NCBI GenBank assembly: GCA_019448385.1
Contig: JAGTXO010000028.1
Span: 372,001 to 436,000, forward strand
Origin: Diacronema lutheri
Taxonomy: Eukaryota; Haptophyta; Pavlovophyceae; Pavlovales; Pavlovaceae
DNA: 64,000 bases
Reading direction: 5' to 3'
The position numbers and the translations under genes are program-made. How positions within the stretch are numbered: the first letter of the stretch is position 1; every line of letters starts with the position of its first letter. The notes under the pieces were generated by a model, which was not told where the DNA came from, ran no database searches, and saw nothing but the letters and a program-made list of their open reading frames with translations. Of this stretch, positions 29,384-40,991 are shown piece after piece.

Positions 29384-29989
29384 ATGCGCACGCTGCACGT
29401 GCTGACGCTCGCGCTGCTCGCGGCGGCGGGCGCGAGCTCGGCGCCCGAGGCGAAGGGTGCAGCGCTCTGCCCGGACGAGCGCGCATCGGGCCGATCGTCC
29501 GCGAAGGCCGCCGGCTGGCTCGCGCCCGCCGCGCCCGCGCTCACGCTCGCCGCCGCCGACGAGATGGCGAGCGCGGCGATCCGCGAGGCGGAGGAGCGCG
29601 GCTTCTTCGACATCTCGGTGACCGTGATCGACGCGTCCGGGCGTGTGCTTGTGGCGAAGACGATGACTGGCTGCCCCAGCTTGCCCCCGCGCATCGCCCT
29701 CGCCAAGGCGATGGCGTGCCTCAGCACGCACGCGCCGTCGAGCCGAGCGCTGCGCGACAAGTACCTGCCCGACCGCGCGCCGCAGCTGCTCGCGATGACG
29801 GTGATCGGCGCTGAGTCGCAGCTGCCGCTCTCGGCCGTGCCCGGCGGGCTCCTCCTCCGCGACGCGTCGACGAATATCGTCGGCGCCGTCGGTGTGTCGG
29901 GCGCGTCGGCCGATGAGGACGAGGAGTGCGCGATCGCGGCGGCGCGAGCCGTGGGGCTCTCGACCAACCCGCCGGGGTGGTCGGTGTGA
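29384..29989 (+). CDS. GlcG/HbpS (DUF336) family secreted protein
   Basis: 201 codons. A signal peptide (MRTLHVLTLALLAAAGASSA) is followed by a single GlcG/HbpS domain: LTLAAADEMASAAIREAEER, FFDISVTVIDASGRVLVAKT, PPRIALAKAMACLSTHAPS, PGGLLLRDASTNIVGAVGVS and GASADEDEECAIAAAR. The GAxGVSG...D...A pattern near the C-terminus is the family hallmark. Bacterial members bind haem or sit in glycolate loci; the function in algae is not established. Only 83 bp separate it from the divergently transcribed translocator. Confidence 0.8.
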   Translation: MRTLHVLTLALLAAAGASSAPEAKGAALCPDERASGRSSAKAAGWLAPAAPALTLAAADEMASAAIREAEERGFFDISVTVIDASGRVLVAKTMTGCPSLPPRIALAKAMACLSTHAPSSRALRDKYLPDRAPQLLAMTVIGAESQLPLSAVPGGLLLRDASTNIVGAVGVSGASADEDEECAIAAARAVGLSTNPPGWSV

Positions 29990-30094
29990 TCGGCACGCGG
30001 AGCGCGATGGGCCTCGCCGCGTACGCAGCCCTCCGACTCACATCCACACGCACACAGTGACTGCAAGCGCCAATTGCGTCATCTCAAGAAGGTG

Positions 30095-32463
30095 TCATCT
30101 CAAGCCGCAGCCGGTGGCCGCTGACAGCTCCGCTTCGGACGGCACGGGCAGATGCGGCGCGGGCGCGAGCGCGACGGGCGGCGCGGGGTTGGCGCCATTG
30201 CTCGCGCACGCGGAGAGCTCGCGCTGCAGCGCGACGAGCGCGAGCAGCACCGCGCGGAACGTCGGTCGGCGCGCCGGCTCGTCCGCCCAGCACTGCGTCA
30301 TCAGCGTCACCCACGCGGCGGGCACGTCGGCGGAGAGCGGCGGGACGGACGGCCTGCCCCCCTTGGAGACCTCCATCGCCACCTGCGGCGCGGTCAGCCC
30401 CTTGTACGGCAGCTTGCGCGTGAGGAGCTCCCATAGCACGATCGCGTATGAGTACACGTCGGCTGGCTCCGAGTAGAGTTGCGACTGCAGCACCTGCGCA
30501 CGAATAAAATAAAATAAATAAATACAGAAGCCACACACAAACAAGGAAAACGAAACGGAAGGCGCGCGGTGTGCGCCTCAGGCCGGCGTGGCGGGACCCC
30601 GACGGAGCGACGCGGCGAGGGGCGCAGATGCGATCGGGCGCGAGCGCATCGCCCGTGGCGGCGCGCCGCGCGGCCGCGCCCGTCGCGCGCGCCGCACCTC
30701 GGGCGCCATCCACTGCCAGGTGCCGCACTGCGCGGTCATGTTGCCCCCTGCGAGCGCCTTTGCGCGCGCCAGCCCAAAGTCGGTGATCTTGATGCGGCCG
30801 ATCTCATCGACGAGCAGGTTGAGCGACTTGAGGTCGCGGTGCAGCACCACAGGCTGCTTGAGGTGCAAATAGTTCCTGCCGGAAGAGGGGGAGGAGGAAG
30901 GGGGGGGGGGTGGGTGGGGGGGCAGGGGGCAGGCGCGCAGCGCGGCGCGGATGCGAGGGCGGTGGTCGGCAAGCGGCCGCCGCCGCGGCGCGCTGCGCGC
31001 CGCGCCGCGCTGTGCGGGGGGGGGGGGGGGGGGGCGGCGCGGCGGCGCGGCGGCGCGCACATGCCCCGCGCCGTGTCGAGCGCCATGCGCAGCCTGAGCG
31101 GGAGCGGCAGGTGCGGCCTGCGCTGCGTGTCTTGCAGCAGCGCGAAGAGGTTGCCGTTGGGCACATACTCGGTCACGATACACAGGTGCGGGATCTTGAC
31201 GCACACGCCCATGAAGAGCACAATGTTCGGGTGGCGCAGCGCCTGAAGCGTGCCGGCCTCGACGAGGAAGTCCTCGAGCTGGCGCGCGTCGGCGAGCGGG
31301 TTGCCGAGCAGCCTCTTGACCGCGACGGGCGTTCCCCGCCAGTCAGCTCGGTAGACTTCGGCAAATGAACCACGCCCCACGAGGCGGTCAAGCCAGATCT
31401 CGGACATGGCGATGTTCGAAGTGGCGGTCAGCTGCTCAATCGACACGGCGCCCTTCTCGGCCGCGGCCGCAGACGCACCCGCCGCCAGCTGCCCCCCGCC
31501 GAAAATCAATTGCGACCCGGCGGACGCGTCGCCGCCAAGCGTCGCGCCGCCGCCGTGCGCGCAGTGCGGCGCGGGCGCGTCGCGGCGCGGCGCGGTGCGC
31601 TGCGCTGCGTCGGGCCGGCCGGCCGCGCCCGCCGCGCTCTCGCCCGCCGCGCTCTCGCCCGTCGCGCCGCAGCGCGCGCCTGCGCCGTCCGCGCCGCAGT
31701 TCTCGCCACCGCGCGCGCGCGCGTCGGCGGCCGCGGCCAGCGCGCCGCCGCCGCCCGCCGTGGCGACCGTCGAAGCCACGGCGCGGGCCGCGTCGCCACC
31801 GCCGTACGTGCTGCCCGCGGCGGGCGGCGGCGGCGCGGTCGGCCGGCCACTGTGCGTGGCGAGCGGCGCGCGCGCACACGCGCCATTCGCGGCGGGTACG
31901 GCCGCGCCGCCGGCCTCGGGCGCGTGCCCGCGGCCGGCTTGCGCGGGCGGTGGCGGTCGCGGCCCCGCCTCGGCCCTGCGCGCGCCCGCGCGGTGATGCG
32001 ACTCGCCACCGCCGAGCTGTTGCCCGCCTTGCTCCTGCACGCCCTCCTCGCCATCCGCCTCGCGCACAGAGTCACGCCCGGGCCGCAGCTCGCCCAGTTG
32101 CGCGAGCATCGACGAGAAGTGACGCGGCGCGCTCGCGCCGTCCGTGCGATCGCCGCTCGAGCTCGCACCGCTCTCTCCGCCATCGCTGCCATCGCTCTTG
32201 CACACGAACGTGCCCGCGTCCGACGCGGAGCCCTCGCCACCATCGTCGCCGCCGCCCTCGCCGCCCTCGTCGCCGCCGACGCGCGCGCTCGCGCCGCGCG
32301 CCGCGGTCGGGGCGCCGCCGACGGCGGCGAGGGCGGCGGCGGTGAGCTGCGTGCGCTCCGACGGCGGCTCGGAGCCACGCGGCGCGGCGGGCGCGCCGGC
32401 CGCCGTGGACGGCGGCGGCGAGCGCCTGCGCGGCGGCGCTGCTGCCCACCAATCACTACCACC

Positions 32464-32495
<32 letters not shown>

Positions 32496-34178
32496 CACCG
32501 CTTGCCGGCGTCGCGGGCGGCGTCGCGGGCGGCGTCGCGAGCGGCGGGCGGCGTGCGTTCGCGGCAGCGGCGGCGGCGGCGGCGGCGGCGGCTGCCGACG
32601 CCATTGCCTGCGCACCGGGCGGCTGACCCGGCTGCGCGCCGCCCAGCCGGCTGCCGCCGAGCGGCGCTGCACCGCTGCCATTTCCGCTGCCATGTCCGCT
32701 GCCGCAGCCGCCGCCGAGCCCGCACCACGGTTTCCACGCGTTGGAGCCCGTCGCGCCCGGCGCGTAGCGATGCTCGAGCCGGCGGAGGGCGTGCGCGCGC
32801 ATCGCGCCGCTCGGCCCGCCACCCGCGCCAGTGCATTCGCACACAACTGTGGTGCCGGCGGCGCCGCCGCAAAAGGCGCTGGCGGCGCAGACGCCGCCGC
32901 ATCCGCTGCCCCCATTGCCGCACGCGCCGCCAGCCGCCGCCGCGCTTGAGCGCAGCTGGCGCAGCTGAGCGCACGCCGCCACATCCAGCACCGGACTGCG
33001 TCGATGCGTTGGCCGACGGCCGCCACCGCCGCCCGCGCCTGCATGGGCGTCAGAGGCGTCGGCGGCGGCGTGTGCCCACGTGCATGGCACGGGCGTCGGA
33101 GGCGCGGGCGGCGGAGCGGCCAGCGTGTCGCGCGCCGCCGGCTGCGCGGGCGTTGGCTGCGCGGCGGGCGCTGTCGGTGGCCGCGCCGGCTGCGCGCCGG
33201 GCGACGCGGGCACGACCGGCTGCGCGCGCGGCGGCGTGCGCGGCGCCTCGCGCGCGGCGCGCAGCGGCGGCTGCGCGCCCGGCCGAGACGGCGGCGGCTG
33301 CGGCGGCGGCGGCTGCGGCGGCTGCGGCGGCGGCGGCGGCGGCGTGCATGGCGGCGGCGGCGGCGGCGGCTGCTGCGGCCTCGGCGGGATAAGCAACGCG
33401 CCGACGGGCGCGTCGAGCGCAGGTGCGCTGTCGACAGCGCCCACCGGCGCGAGCGCGGGCACGAGCGGCGAGCCGCTGTCGCCGCACGCGCCGTCGTCGC
33501 CACCACCTGCGGCCGCGGCGGCGGCCGCGCGGCGCGGCGACGCCCTGAAGAAGCCGAGGCCACCGTTCAGCCTGACGCCATCGGGGGTGGGCGGGAGGGC
33601 GGGCAGCGCGCCTTCTCCATCGCAGTGCGCGTGCGCCGCTGCCCTACCCATCACGCCGCCACCCGCCCTGCCCACGCCCCTGCCTGCGCCGCCGCCCGCC
33701 GGCGACGTGGCGGCGCACTCCGCCTCCGCCTCGGCGAGCGCGTGCAGGAACCCACCCGCGCCGCTCAGCGCGAGGCTCAAACCGTCGCCATCGGGGCATG
33801 AGAGCGAGCGCAAATGCGCGCGCGCGCAGCCGGCGCAATGGGCAGAGCCCCCATGCGCCCAGGCCTCTTGCCCTACGTGCAGTCTGTCGCCAAAGCCGAC
33901 CGGGCGGCCGCCGCCGGCCGCGCCCGCGCACGCGACGATCGGTGCGGCCGGTGCGGCGGCGACGGGCGCAGCGCCGCAGGCGCCGAGGCCGCCGCTGGCT
34001 GCGCCGACGAGCTGCGGCCCGTGCCCGTGCGGCTGTCCGTATGGCTGTCGCAGCCCCTCGTGATGCACGCACGCGCCACCGGCTGCGTGCGGGCTGCTGC
34101 TGCTGCTCCAGCTGCCCGCCTCTTCGCGCGCGCCGCGCGGCGCAGCGCACAGCGCGGCGGGTAGCACGCCCGCGCCCA

Positions 34179-34261
<83 letters not shown>

Positions 34262-37200
34262 TGCGCGGGAACGGCCGCCATCGTGAAGGGCAGTGGCGAC
34301 GAATGCGCCGCTGCGGGCGCGGCGTGCCACGCGGGCCCACCAGCCCCGCTGCCACCAAGCAGCGGCTGCGGTTGCGGCGTCAGCGGCTGCGGCTGCGCGG
34401 GCGGCTGCAGCGAAGCGCCCGGCCACGCGACGCCGGCGGCGAGCGGTTGCGATATTGGAAGTAACGGCGGCGATGGCCGATCGGCGCCGACGGCTGCCGG
34501 AACGAACGCGTCAAGCGTGCAGCTCTGCGGCGCCGCCATCGCCGCGAGGCGGCCGAGTCCGCAGCTTGGCAGTCCGGCGGGCAAAAACTCATCAAGTAGG
34601 GAGCACGCTGAGTTGCAGCTTGGCAACGTGGGCGACGCGGCGCAAAACGATGGCGAAGGCGGCTGCTGCTGCATGCGCGCGCGCATGTCGCCGCCCTGCC
34701 TGCCGTTGCAGTTGGCGACGGGCGGTGCCGCGCCCGTCGGCTGCGGCGGAGCGCCGGTCGGCGGCGGCGGCGCCGTCGGGCCTGCGCGTTGGCCCTGCCC
34801 GTCCGTGGTCCAGCGCCGCCGCAGCGGCTGGCGCACGCTACCCGCGCTCGCGCCCACGGCCGCGCCGCCCGCGTCGGCCGCCGCCGCGACCGCCGCGCTG
34901 TCAACACGCGCGCGCCGCACGGAGCCAAAGTTGAAAGCGGCACGTAGGCCGCACCCGCCGCCCTGCTGCGCGCCGTGGCCAGCGGCCGCGCCCGGAGCCG
35001 CGCCGCCGCCCGCGCCCTGCGCGACCGCCGCGTCGCCGGCGGCGCCCGTGCCGGCGGCAGCGCTGGCCGCGCTGCGCCACGCGGGTCGGTGGCCCGCGCC
35101 GCCGTCGGCACCGAGACCGCCGATGAGCAGCTCGTCGCCCCAGCCCGGCTCGGCCCCGGAGTCGGCGCCCTCCGAGCCACCGCCGCCTGCGCCGCAGCCC
35201 GCGCCTCCGCCTCCGCCTCCGCCGCCTCCGCCTCCGCCTCCGCCTCCGCCGCCTCCGCCGCCGCCTCCGCCTCCGCCTCCGCCGCCTCCGCCTCCGCCCG
35301 CACCGCCGGGCCCGGCCGAGGCGGGCGAGCGAACCGCCGCCATCGCCCAGAAGCCGTGCGTGCCGAGTGCGGAGAGCGCGCTCGGCGGCGTGGGCGGCGG
35401 CACGATCGGCGGGCGCGCGCTCGTCGGCGAGGCCGGCGGCTGCACTGCGCCGTCAAGCGCCGCGCGGCCGAGCGGCGGCGGGCGGCCCGCGCCTTCGCCG
35501 GCCGCACCGCCGGCCGCGCGCGGCCTCGCGGCGCACTGCGCCACCTGCTCGAGCGATGGCGGCTGCGCGGCGAGCAGCTGCGCGAGTTGCTGCGAGATTT
35601 GGCTCTCGAGCGATGGCGGCCCAAAGGACACATCCGACGGCTGCCCGCACGCCGCGCAGTCCGGCGGCGAAAGCGCGCCGGACAAGCCGCCCGACGCACC
35701 AACGCGTCGCCACCGCTCACCGTCGGCGAGCGGCGCGGCGGGCAGCGGAGGCGACGTGGCGTCCGATGCGGCGTGCGCGGACGCGCAGTCACACGGCGAC
35801 GCGAAGAGATGCGCCGCCGCCGCCGCGCACGTGCCTCCGCCTCCGACCGTCGAACTGCCGCCACACCACGGCGGCGCGAACGCAGCCGCGAGCTGCGCTG
35901 GCGGCGCGTGGCGCGGCGCCGCGGGCTGCGCGCCGTCGTCGCACACCATGCCGCCGTCGAGCAGCTCGGCGAGCGGCCACGGCGCGGGCAGCGCGCGCGG
36001 CGCGCCCCCGCGCAGCTCGGCCGGCGGCTCGTCGGCGCGCAGCGCGAGGAGGGGCGGCGGAACGCCCGGCAGCAGCCGATGCGCGTGGGCTGTGCGCATT
36101 GCGCTCGCGCACGCGCACAGCTGGCTGTGCAGCGCGGCGCCGCGCGCGACGAGCAGCTCGAGCGACGGCTCGGTTGGCGAGAGCGGCGAGCACGAGCCGC
36201 TCCACTCGCCCGCGCTACTGAGGCAGCCGCAGCCGAAGCCGCAGCCGCAGCCGCAGCCGCAGCAGCCGACGCCGCCACCGGTGCCAAGCGTCGGCGAGCT
36301 GCCGCTGCGCATCGCGCCTGCGGTCGCCGGCCGCGGCAGCGCGCGCGGCGCGCAGCCGCCGCAGCCGGCGTGCGTCGGTGCCGCGCCCGCACTGCCCGGC
36401 CGCGCGGGCGGCGCGCCGCCGAGCGCCGCTGCGCCGCGCGGCAGCTCGGGCGCAGCAAAGTGCACGAGCAGATCCGTCACGCGTGACGTCACGCGTGACG
36501 CGTCCGCTCGTGCACTTTGCGTCACGCAGCCGCCGATATCGCCGCCGTTCCGCGTGCGCTCGGCTGCGCCGGCGCACGCCGCGCCGCGCGCCGCGGCGCC
36601 GTGGCGCAGCACGCGGATGCAAAAGCACAACGCGGCGTACACGGACGCCGCGTCCTCCGCCGCCGTGAAGAGGGCGCCCGCCGCGCACGCCGCAAGCGCC
36701 GCGCCGCCGCCACCGCCCGGCGCGCCGCCGTCCGCCGCGGCGGCCGCCGCTGTGACGATCGCGCGAGCGCCGGCGCCGCCCAACGTCGCGTGCGCGCACT
36801 CGCGCGCGCCGCCGTCGGCGCCGCCGCCCGCTCCGCCCGCTCCGCCCGCGCCGCCCGCGCCGCCCGCTCCGCCCGCGCTGCCCCATTCGCCGCCCGCGGC
36901 CCCCGCACCGGCCGCGCCACCGGCGGCGCCGGCGGCGCCGGCCGACCCGCTGCCGCCGCCCAACCCGCCGCCGCCGCCGCCGCCGCCGACCGCGCTGGGC
37001 GCAACGCCGGCTGCTGCGAGGAGGAGAGCGACGAGCCGCAGCGATGACGCGCACAGCTCACACAGCGCGCCCGCCGTCTGCGCGTCGAGCAGCTCGCCCA
37101 ACTCGCCGCCGCCGACGCCGTCCGCGGCCGCCGCCGGCGCGCCAGGAGGCGCGGCCGCGTCGCCGCCCGCGCCGCGGAATGCGGCGCCGTCGGCGGCGCC

Positions 37201-38633
37201 CGCGTGCGCCGACTGGCGCATGCGCGCGGCGGCCGCGTCGAGCGAGAGGTTCGGCTCATAGTGCCGCCAGCGGCCCCTCGCGCACACAAAACCGAGGCGC
37301 GCGCGCAGCTGCGCCGCGTACGCGCGCGAGAGCGCGGACCACGCGGCGAGGCGCGGCGACGGCTGGCGCGGCGGCCGCCCATTGCCCGCGCCGCCCCTGT
37401 CGACGCACGCCCTGTCGCACGCGCCCGTGCCGGCGATGGCGGCGACGCACGCGGCTGCGTCGCGTTCGGTCGCGCCCGTCGCGCCCGTCGCGCTTGCGCC
37501 GCCGACGCGCGCGAGGAGCGCACACAAGTCCGGGTGCAGCTCGACCCACGCAGGCAGCGCCTCTACCGGACTGTGCGTGTGCACACGATGGAGGGCGACG
37601 AGTGCCTTGAAGGCACCCACGACCTCGGAGCCGAGCGCGACGCGCCCGAGCTGCGACACCGCCGCGCGCGTGAACGCGTCCACTGCGCCCGGGCCCGCTC
37701 GCCTGGCCTCCCAGCTCGCGACAACCAGCTTGCGAACGTACCTGCCGCAACCAAATGGAGAAAGTAAGGGGGGGGGGGGGTGTCTCGCGGTTGGCACATG
37801 CACGCGGCGTGGTGCGCTCGTGCGCGCGCGTGCGAGTTCGCAAAGCCAAGCGCTGAGCGCCCGCGGCCCGCTAGGCGCGAGAGCGCGCGCAGGCCAGTCG
37901 GCAGCGGCGCGCGCGCTGCCGACTGGTCGGCGGGCGGGCGTGTGGGCAGGCGGGCGGGCGGGGCCGCGTTGGGCGCGCACTTTGGCTTGGGAGGGCCGGG
38001 GTCGGAGCCGGTCGCCTTGCGCACCCAGAGGCGCATCTCTGCACCGCTCACGCGCGCGCCCGCGGACGACGCGCCGCCGCCCTTGCCGCCCGCCGTCGCG
38101 GATGCGGCCGCGACGGCAACGGCGAGCGCCAGCGACGTGTCGCCCTCGCCCTCCGCCGCCCACGCGCCGAGCGACCCTCCGCCCGCGCCACCGGGCGCGT
38201 TGGCCGTGGCGGGCCGGCGCGGCGACATTGACGGCATCGTGAGCGAGAGGCGCGAGCGCAGCCGCGACGCCGCCGAATCGCGCTTCGGCACGAGCCGCGA
38301 GCTCAGGCCGTCCGCGCACCCGCCGCCGCCGCCCGCGCCCGCGCACGCGCCGTCGCCGTCGAGCAACGCGTGCGCGTGCGCGGCGCCGGCGAGCACGATG
38401 CCGCCGGCGTGCACGTCCGCCGGTTGGTGCGACACCTGGCCGAACGATGCGCGCGCGCCACCGACGAGCGACGCGCTCGCGTCGCACGCGGACGAGGCGC
38501 GGGCGTGCGACGCGCCGTCATCGTCGCTGTCGACCGACTCGTTGTTGGACGAGCGGCGCGAGTCAACGTCGTCAACGAGTCGGCGCGACACGCTCGGCCG
38601 CGTCGACGCGCTCGGCCGGCTCAGCCGCAGCAT
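30095..38633 (-). CDS. Giant ANTH-domain TKL (Raf-like) protein kinase
   Basis: Exons are 38633-37981, 37741-31061, 30875-30698 and 30493-30095; 2,636 codons, phases 2, 2 and 0. Residues about 200-400 look like an ANTH phosphoinositide-binding domain: WVRKATGSDPGPPKPK joins YVRKLVVASWEARR across intron 1, then VVGAFKALVALHRVHTH and LAAWSALSRAYAAQLRARL. About 1,900 residues of Gly/Ala/Pro-rich low complexity follow. The kinase domain (about 2,332-2,600) has LVGRGSFAEVYRADWRGTPV, AVKRLLG, HRDLKSLNLLV, KITDFGLARAK and GTWQWMAPEV, the TKL/Raf-like pattern; all catalytic residues are present. ANTH domains act at clathrin-coated membranes, so a membrane-recruited stress or signalling kinase is plausible. 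The ANTH call rests on the join and the KALxxLHR/RAYAxxL motifs and is moderate. Confidence 0.8.
34164..34262. repeat. 6-bp GCGCCC array, about 16 copies
   Basis: Tandem GCGCCC units in the low-complexity coding region of the ANTH-TKL kinase, encoding alternating Gly-Ala on the minus strand. Confidence 0.9.
36455..36520. repeat. Near-perfect 66-bp palindrome inside kinase coding sequence
   Basis: GCAAAGTGCACGAGC at the left end pairs with GCTCGTGCACTTTGC at the right end. The centre is GTCACGCGTGAC twice in a row. Only the six bases between arm and core differ (AGATCC versus GCGTCC). Confidence 0.9.
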
Positions 38634-38733
38634 CGCCGGCTGCTCCCGCGCCGAGCCAGGACGGCGGCCACCACCCCAGGGCCCACCCCGGTGCGATTTT
38701 CACTCGGGAGAGTGCCCTATGGGGGTCCTATTG

Positions 38734-38748
38734 TACTAACGACGCTTA
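38734..38748 (-). repeat. Copy of the TAAGCGTCGTTAGTA element-end motif
   Basis: On the minus strand the DNA reads TGACCCGCTTGTAAGCGTCG then TTAGTACAATAGG, matching the 3' ends of the two retroelement pieces near 9,870 and 11,285. It lies in the 200-bp gap between the ANTH-TKL gene start and the STK16 gene end. No RT coding is attached. Confidence 0.75.
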
Positions 38749-38835
38749 CAAGCGGGTCAGGGGGGGGAAGGGCTCGCCTGAAAGCTCGCCTCCACCGGGC
38801 CGCCCGTGGAGGGCCCCACCCGCTCCCGCGCGACG

Positions 38836-40903
38836 TCACGCGTGCGCGTCCGCCCACACGCGCGCTGCGTCACCGCCATCGTGCGCACCACGCCCGCGCA
38901 ACTGGGCGACCTTGCGCTGCACCTCGTGGACAAATGGGCGCTTGTCCTTGTCGACGGTGAGCAGCCAGCGCACGAGCTGCACGAACTCGTCCGAGTACGC
39001 GTGTGCCTTAGGGAACTGCAGGCCTCCGATCACACGCAGGTACGAGCACTCGCAGACGCGCGCCTGGTCGTCCTCGCCGATCGTGCACTCGAAGGGCGAG
39101 AAGTAGAAGGCCATCGCAAAGAGCGTGCAGCCGAGGGACCACACGTCCGTCCGCTCGTCGATCTCGCAGTCGGACGGCGGGTCCCACAGCTCGGGCGCGC
39201 GATATGCCATCGAGCAGTTTTGCGCCGCGTCCTCCTGCAGCAGCAGCGCCTCGGTGCGGCTCTTGACGAGACTGCGCGCAACCTTGGTCGAGCCAAAATC
39301 CATCAAAACGGGTACGTCAGCCTCTTTGAGCAGCACGTTGGCGGGCTTGATGTCGCGGTGCGCCCACGGCGGCGCGTGTTCGTGGAACTGTCTCAGGCCG
39401 TCGAGGATGCCGTCAAGGATGCGCAGGCAGTCCGCCTCCGCCCACACCTCGCCGCGGCCCATCAGCTGGCAGATACGGTCGTGCACGGACCCTGCGCGCC
39501 CGCGCGAGCGCGAGCGCGTGGCGTGGCGTGGCGTGGCGTGGCGTGGCGTGGCGTGGCGTGGCGTGGCGTGGCGTGGCGTGGCGTGGCGTGGCGTGGCGTG
39601 GCGTGGCGTGGCGTGGCGTGGCGTGGCGTGGCGTGGCGTGGCGTGGCGTGGCGTGGCGTGGCGTGGCGTGGCGTGGCGTGGCGTGGCGTGGCGTGGCGTG
39701 GCGTGGCGTGGCGTGGCGTGGCGTGGCGTGGCGTGGCGTGGCGTGGCGTGGCGTGGCGTGGCGTGGCGTGGCGTGGCGTGGCGTGGCGTGGCGTGGCGTG
39801 GCGTGGCGTGGCGTGGCGTGGCGTGGCGTGGCGTGGCGTGGCGTGGCGTGGCGTGGCGTGGCGTGGCGTGGCGTGGCGTGGCGTGGCGTGGCGTGGCGTG
39901 GCGTGGCGTGGCGTGGCGTGGCGTGGCGTGGCGTGGCGTGGCGTGGCGTGGCGTGGCGTGGCGTGGCGTGGCGTGGCGTGAGCGGCTGGCGCGGCGTGCG
40001 GCACGGCGCGCTGGCGGGCTGGGCTTGGAGGCGAGGCGGCGCGCGGCGCGCAGGCCAACACGCACCGAGTGAGTAAAGGGGCATGAGCAGACGAAACTCG
40101 GTGGCTGGTTGGGCGGACGTGCCGGCGAGGGACGTGTGGTCGATGAGAGGCATCAAATTTGGGTGCGCAAACGAGCAGTGCACCTCAACCTCCCACTGGG
40201 TCGCCTTGACCGCCTCCTTATCGGCTGCGAGCACCTTCTTGAGTGCGTACCGCTCACCTGTCGCGCTGTTCGCCACGAGGTACACGAACGAGAAGCCGCC
40301 CTCCGCGAGCAGCCGTACCACCTGTGCCGTGCGCGGGCGGCGCGTGACGGGCAGCCGTGTGGCGGTGAAGACGACCGTAGCCCCCCCCCCCCCCCCCCCC
40401 CCCCCGGGGGGGGGGGGGGGGTCGCGCGCGCGCGAGGCGCGCAGCGTGTGCGGCGGCGCGTCTCGGCGCACCTTGAGCTTGCGGCTGCCGACAGACATGT
40501 CCCTGCCTGCGCAGCGCACACGGCGCCGTGCGCCAACCGCGTGCGGGCTCAACGGCCCGGCGGCGGACGGCGGGCCGCGGCCGGCGAGGTGCGGCACGCG
40601 CCGTGTCCAGCCGCGCGTTGCCGCTTCGCTCGTAGGGTGCAGCTGTGGTTGGCACGCGAGCGGCAGCGCTCGCGAGGGCGGGCAGCGCGATGCGCGCTGC
40701 GCGCGCGCGCCGCGCGCACCCGGCTTGAAGAAGGCGAAGAACAGGCGCGTGCGCAGCAGCAGGCAACGGACCAGCCAGCCAAGCAGCCCACCCGCACCCG
40801 CGCTGCGCGCATCGGACGCCGAGCCGCCGTGCGCGCGGCCCGACGCGTTCAGTGAGTCGGACTCGGTGTGCGCGTCCTCCGCGTGCTTGTCCAGCTCGGC
40901 CAT
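38836..40903 (-). CDS. STK16: STK16/MPSK1-like (NAK family) serine/threonine kinase
   Basis: Exons are 40903-40720, 40506-40472, 40321-40066 and 39491-38836; 376 codons, phases 1, 0 and 1. The kinase starts about residue 74: RLLAEGGFSFVYLVANSATG, YALKKVLAAD, the catalytic loop AHRDIKPANVLLKEADVP, VLMDFGSTKVA (DFG) and LLLQEDAAQNCSMAYRAPEL followed by DERTDVWSLGCTLFAM. This last block closely follows human STK16, a Golgi-associated kinase. The N-terminus is acidic and then hydrophobic (LVRCLLLRTRLFFAFF), so membrane attachment is likely, although STK16 itself uses acylation. Intron 3 carries a GGCGT pentanucleotide array of about 460 bp and intron 2 a C25-G16 homopolymer palindrome. Confidence 0.9.
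39517..39980. repeat. (GGCGT)n pentanucleotide array, about 92 copies
   Basis: An uninterrupted run of GGCGT units filling most of STK16 intron 3. Because five is not a multiple of three and no unit creates a stop, all frames stay open and translate as His/Ala/Thr/Pro/Arg or Ala/Trp/Arg/Gly/Val repeats; these are not considered coding. Confidence 0.95.
40381..40421. repeat. C25-G16 homopolymer palindrome in STK16 intron 2
   Basis: Twenty-five C are followed directly by sixteen G with no spacer. Transcribed, this would form a pure G:C hairpin between the donor (40471) and acceptor (40322). Confidence 0.9.
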
Positions 40904-40991
40904 CCGCGCGGGCGTTGCCGTTGCGCCCGATCGAGATCACGGCCGGAAAACCTTTTTTCGGGCCCGCTTTTCACCACCGCCGACCCGAAGG
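40904..40991. promoter_or_regulatory. Divergent promoter STK16 / MGST3
   Basis: An 88-bp gap between opposing ATGs containing TTTTTTCGGGCCCGCTTTTC, similar to the GGGCCCGCTCCTTTTC string in the ATG1 divergent promoter. Confidence 0.4.

Noticed and set aside
32500-35400. Plus-strand Pro/Ala-rich frames of several hundred codons (for example 34283-37261)
   Set aside because: Antisense to the Gly/Ala-rich linker of the ANTH-TKL kinase; the minus frame is continuous with the ANTH and kinase domains.
39413-40903. Long frames with several hundred residues of His-Ala-Thr-Pro-Arg or Trp-Arg-Gly-Val-Ala repeats
   Set aside because: They are translations of the intronic GGCGT array; STK16 splicing removes it and restores the kinase domain.
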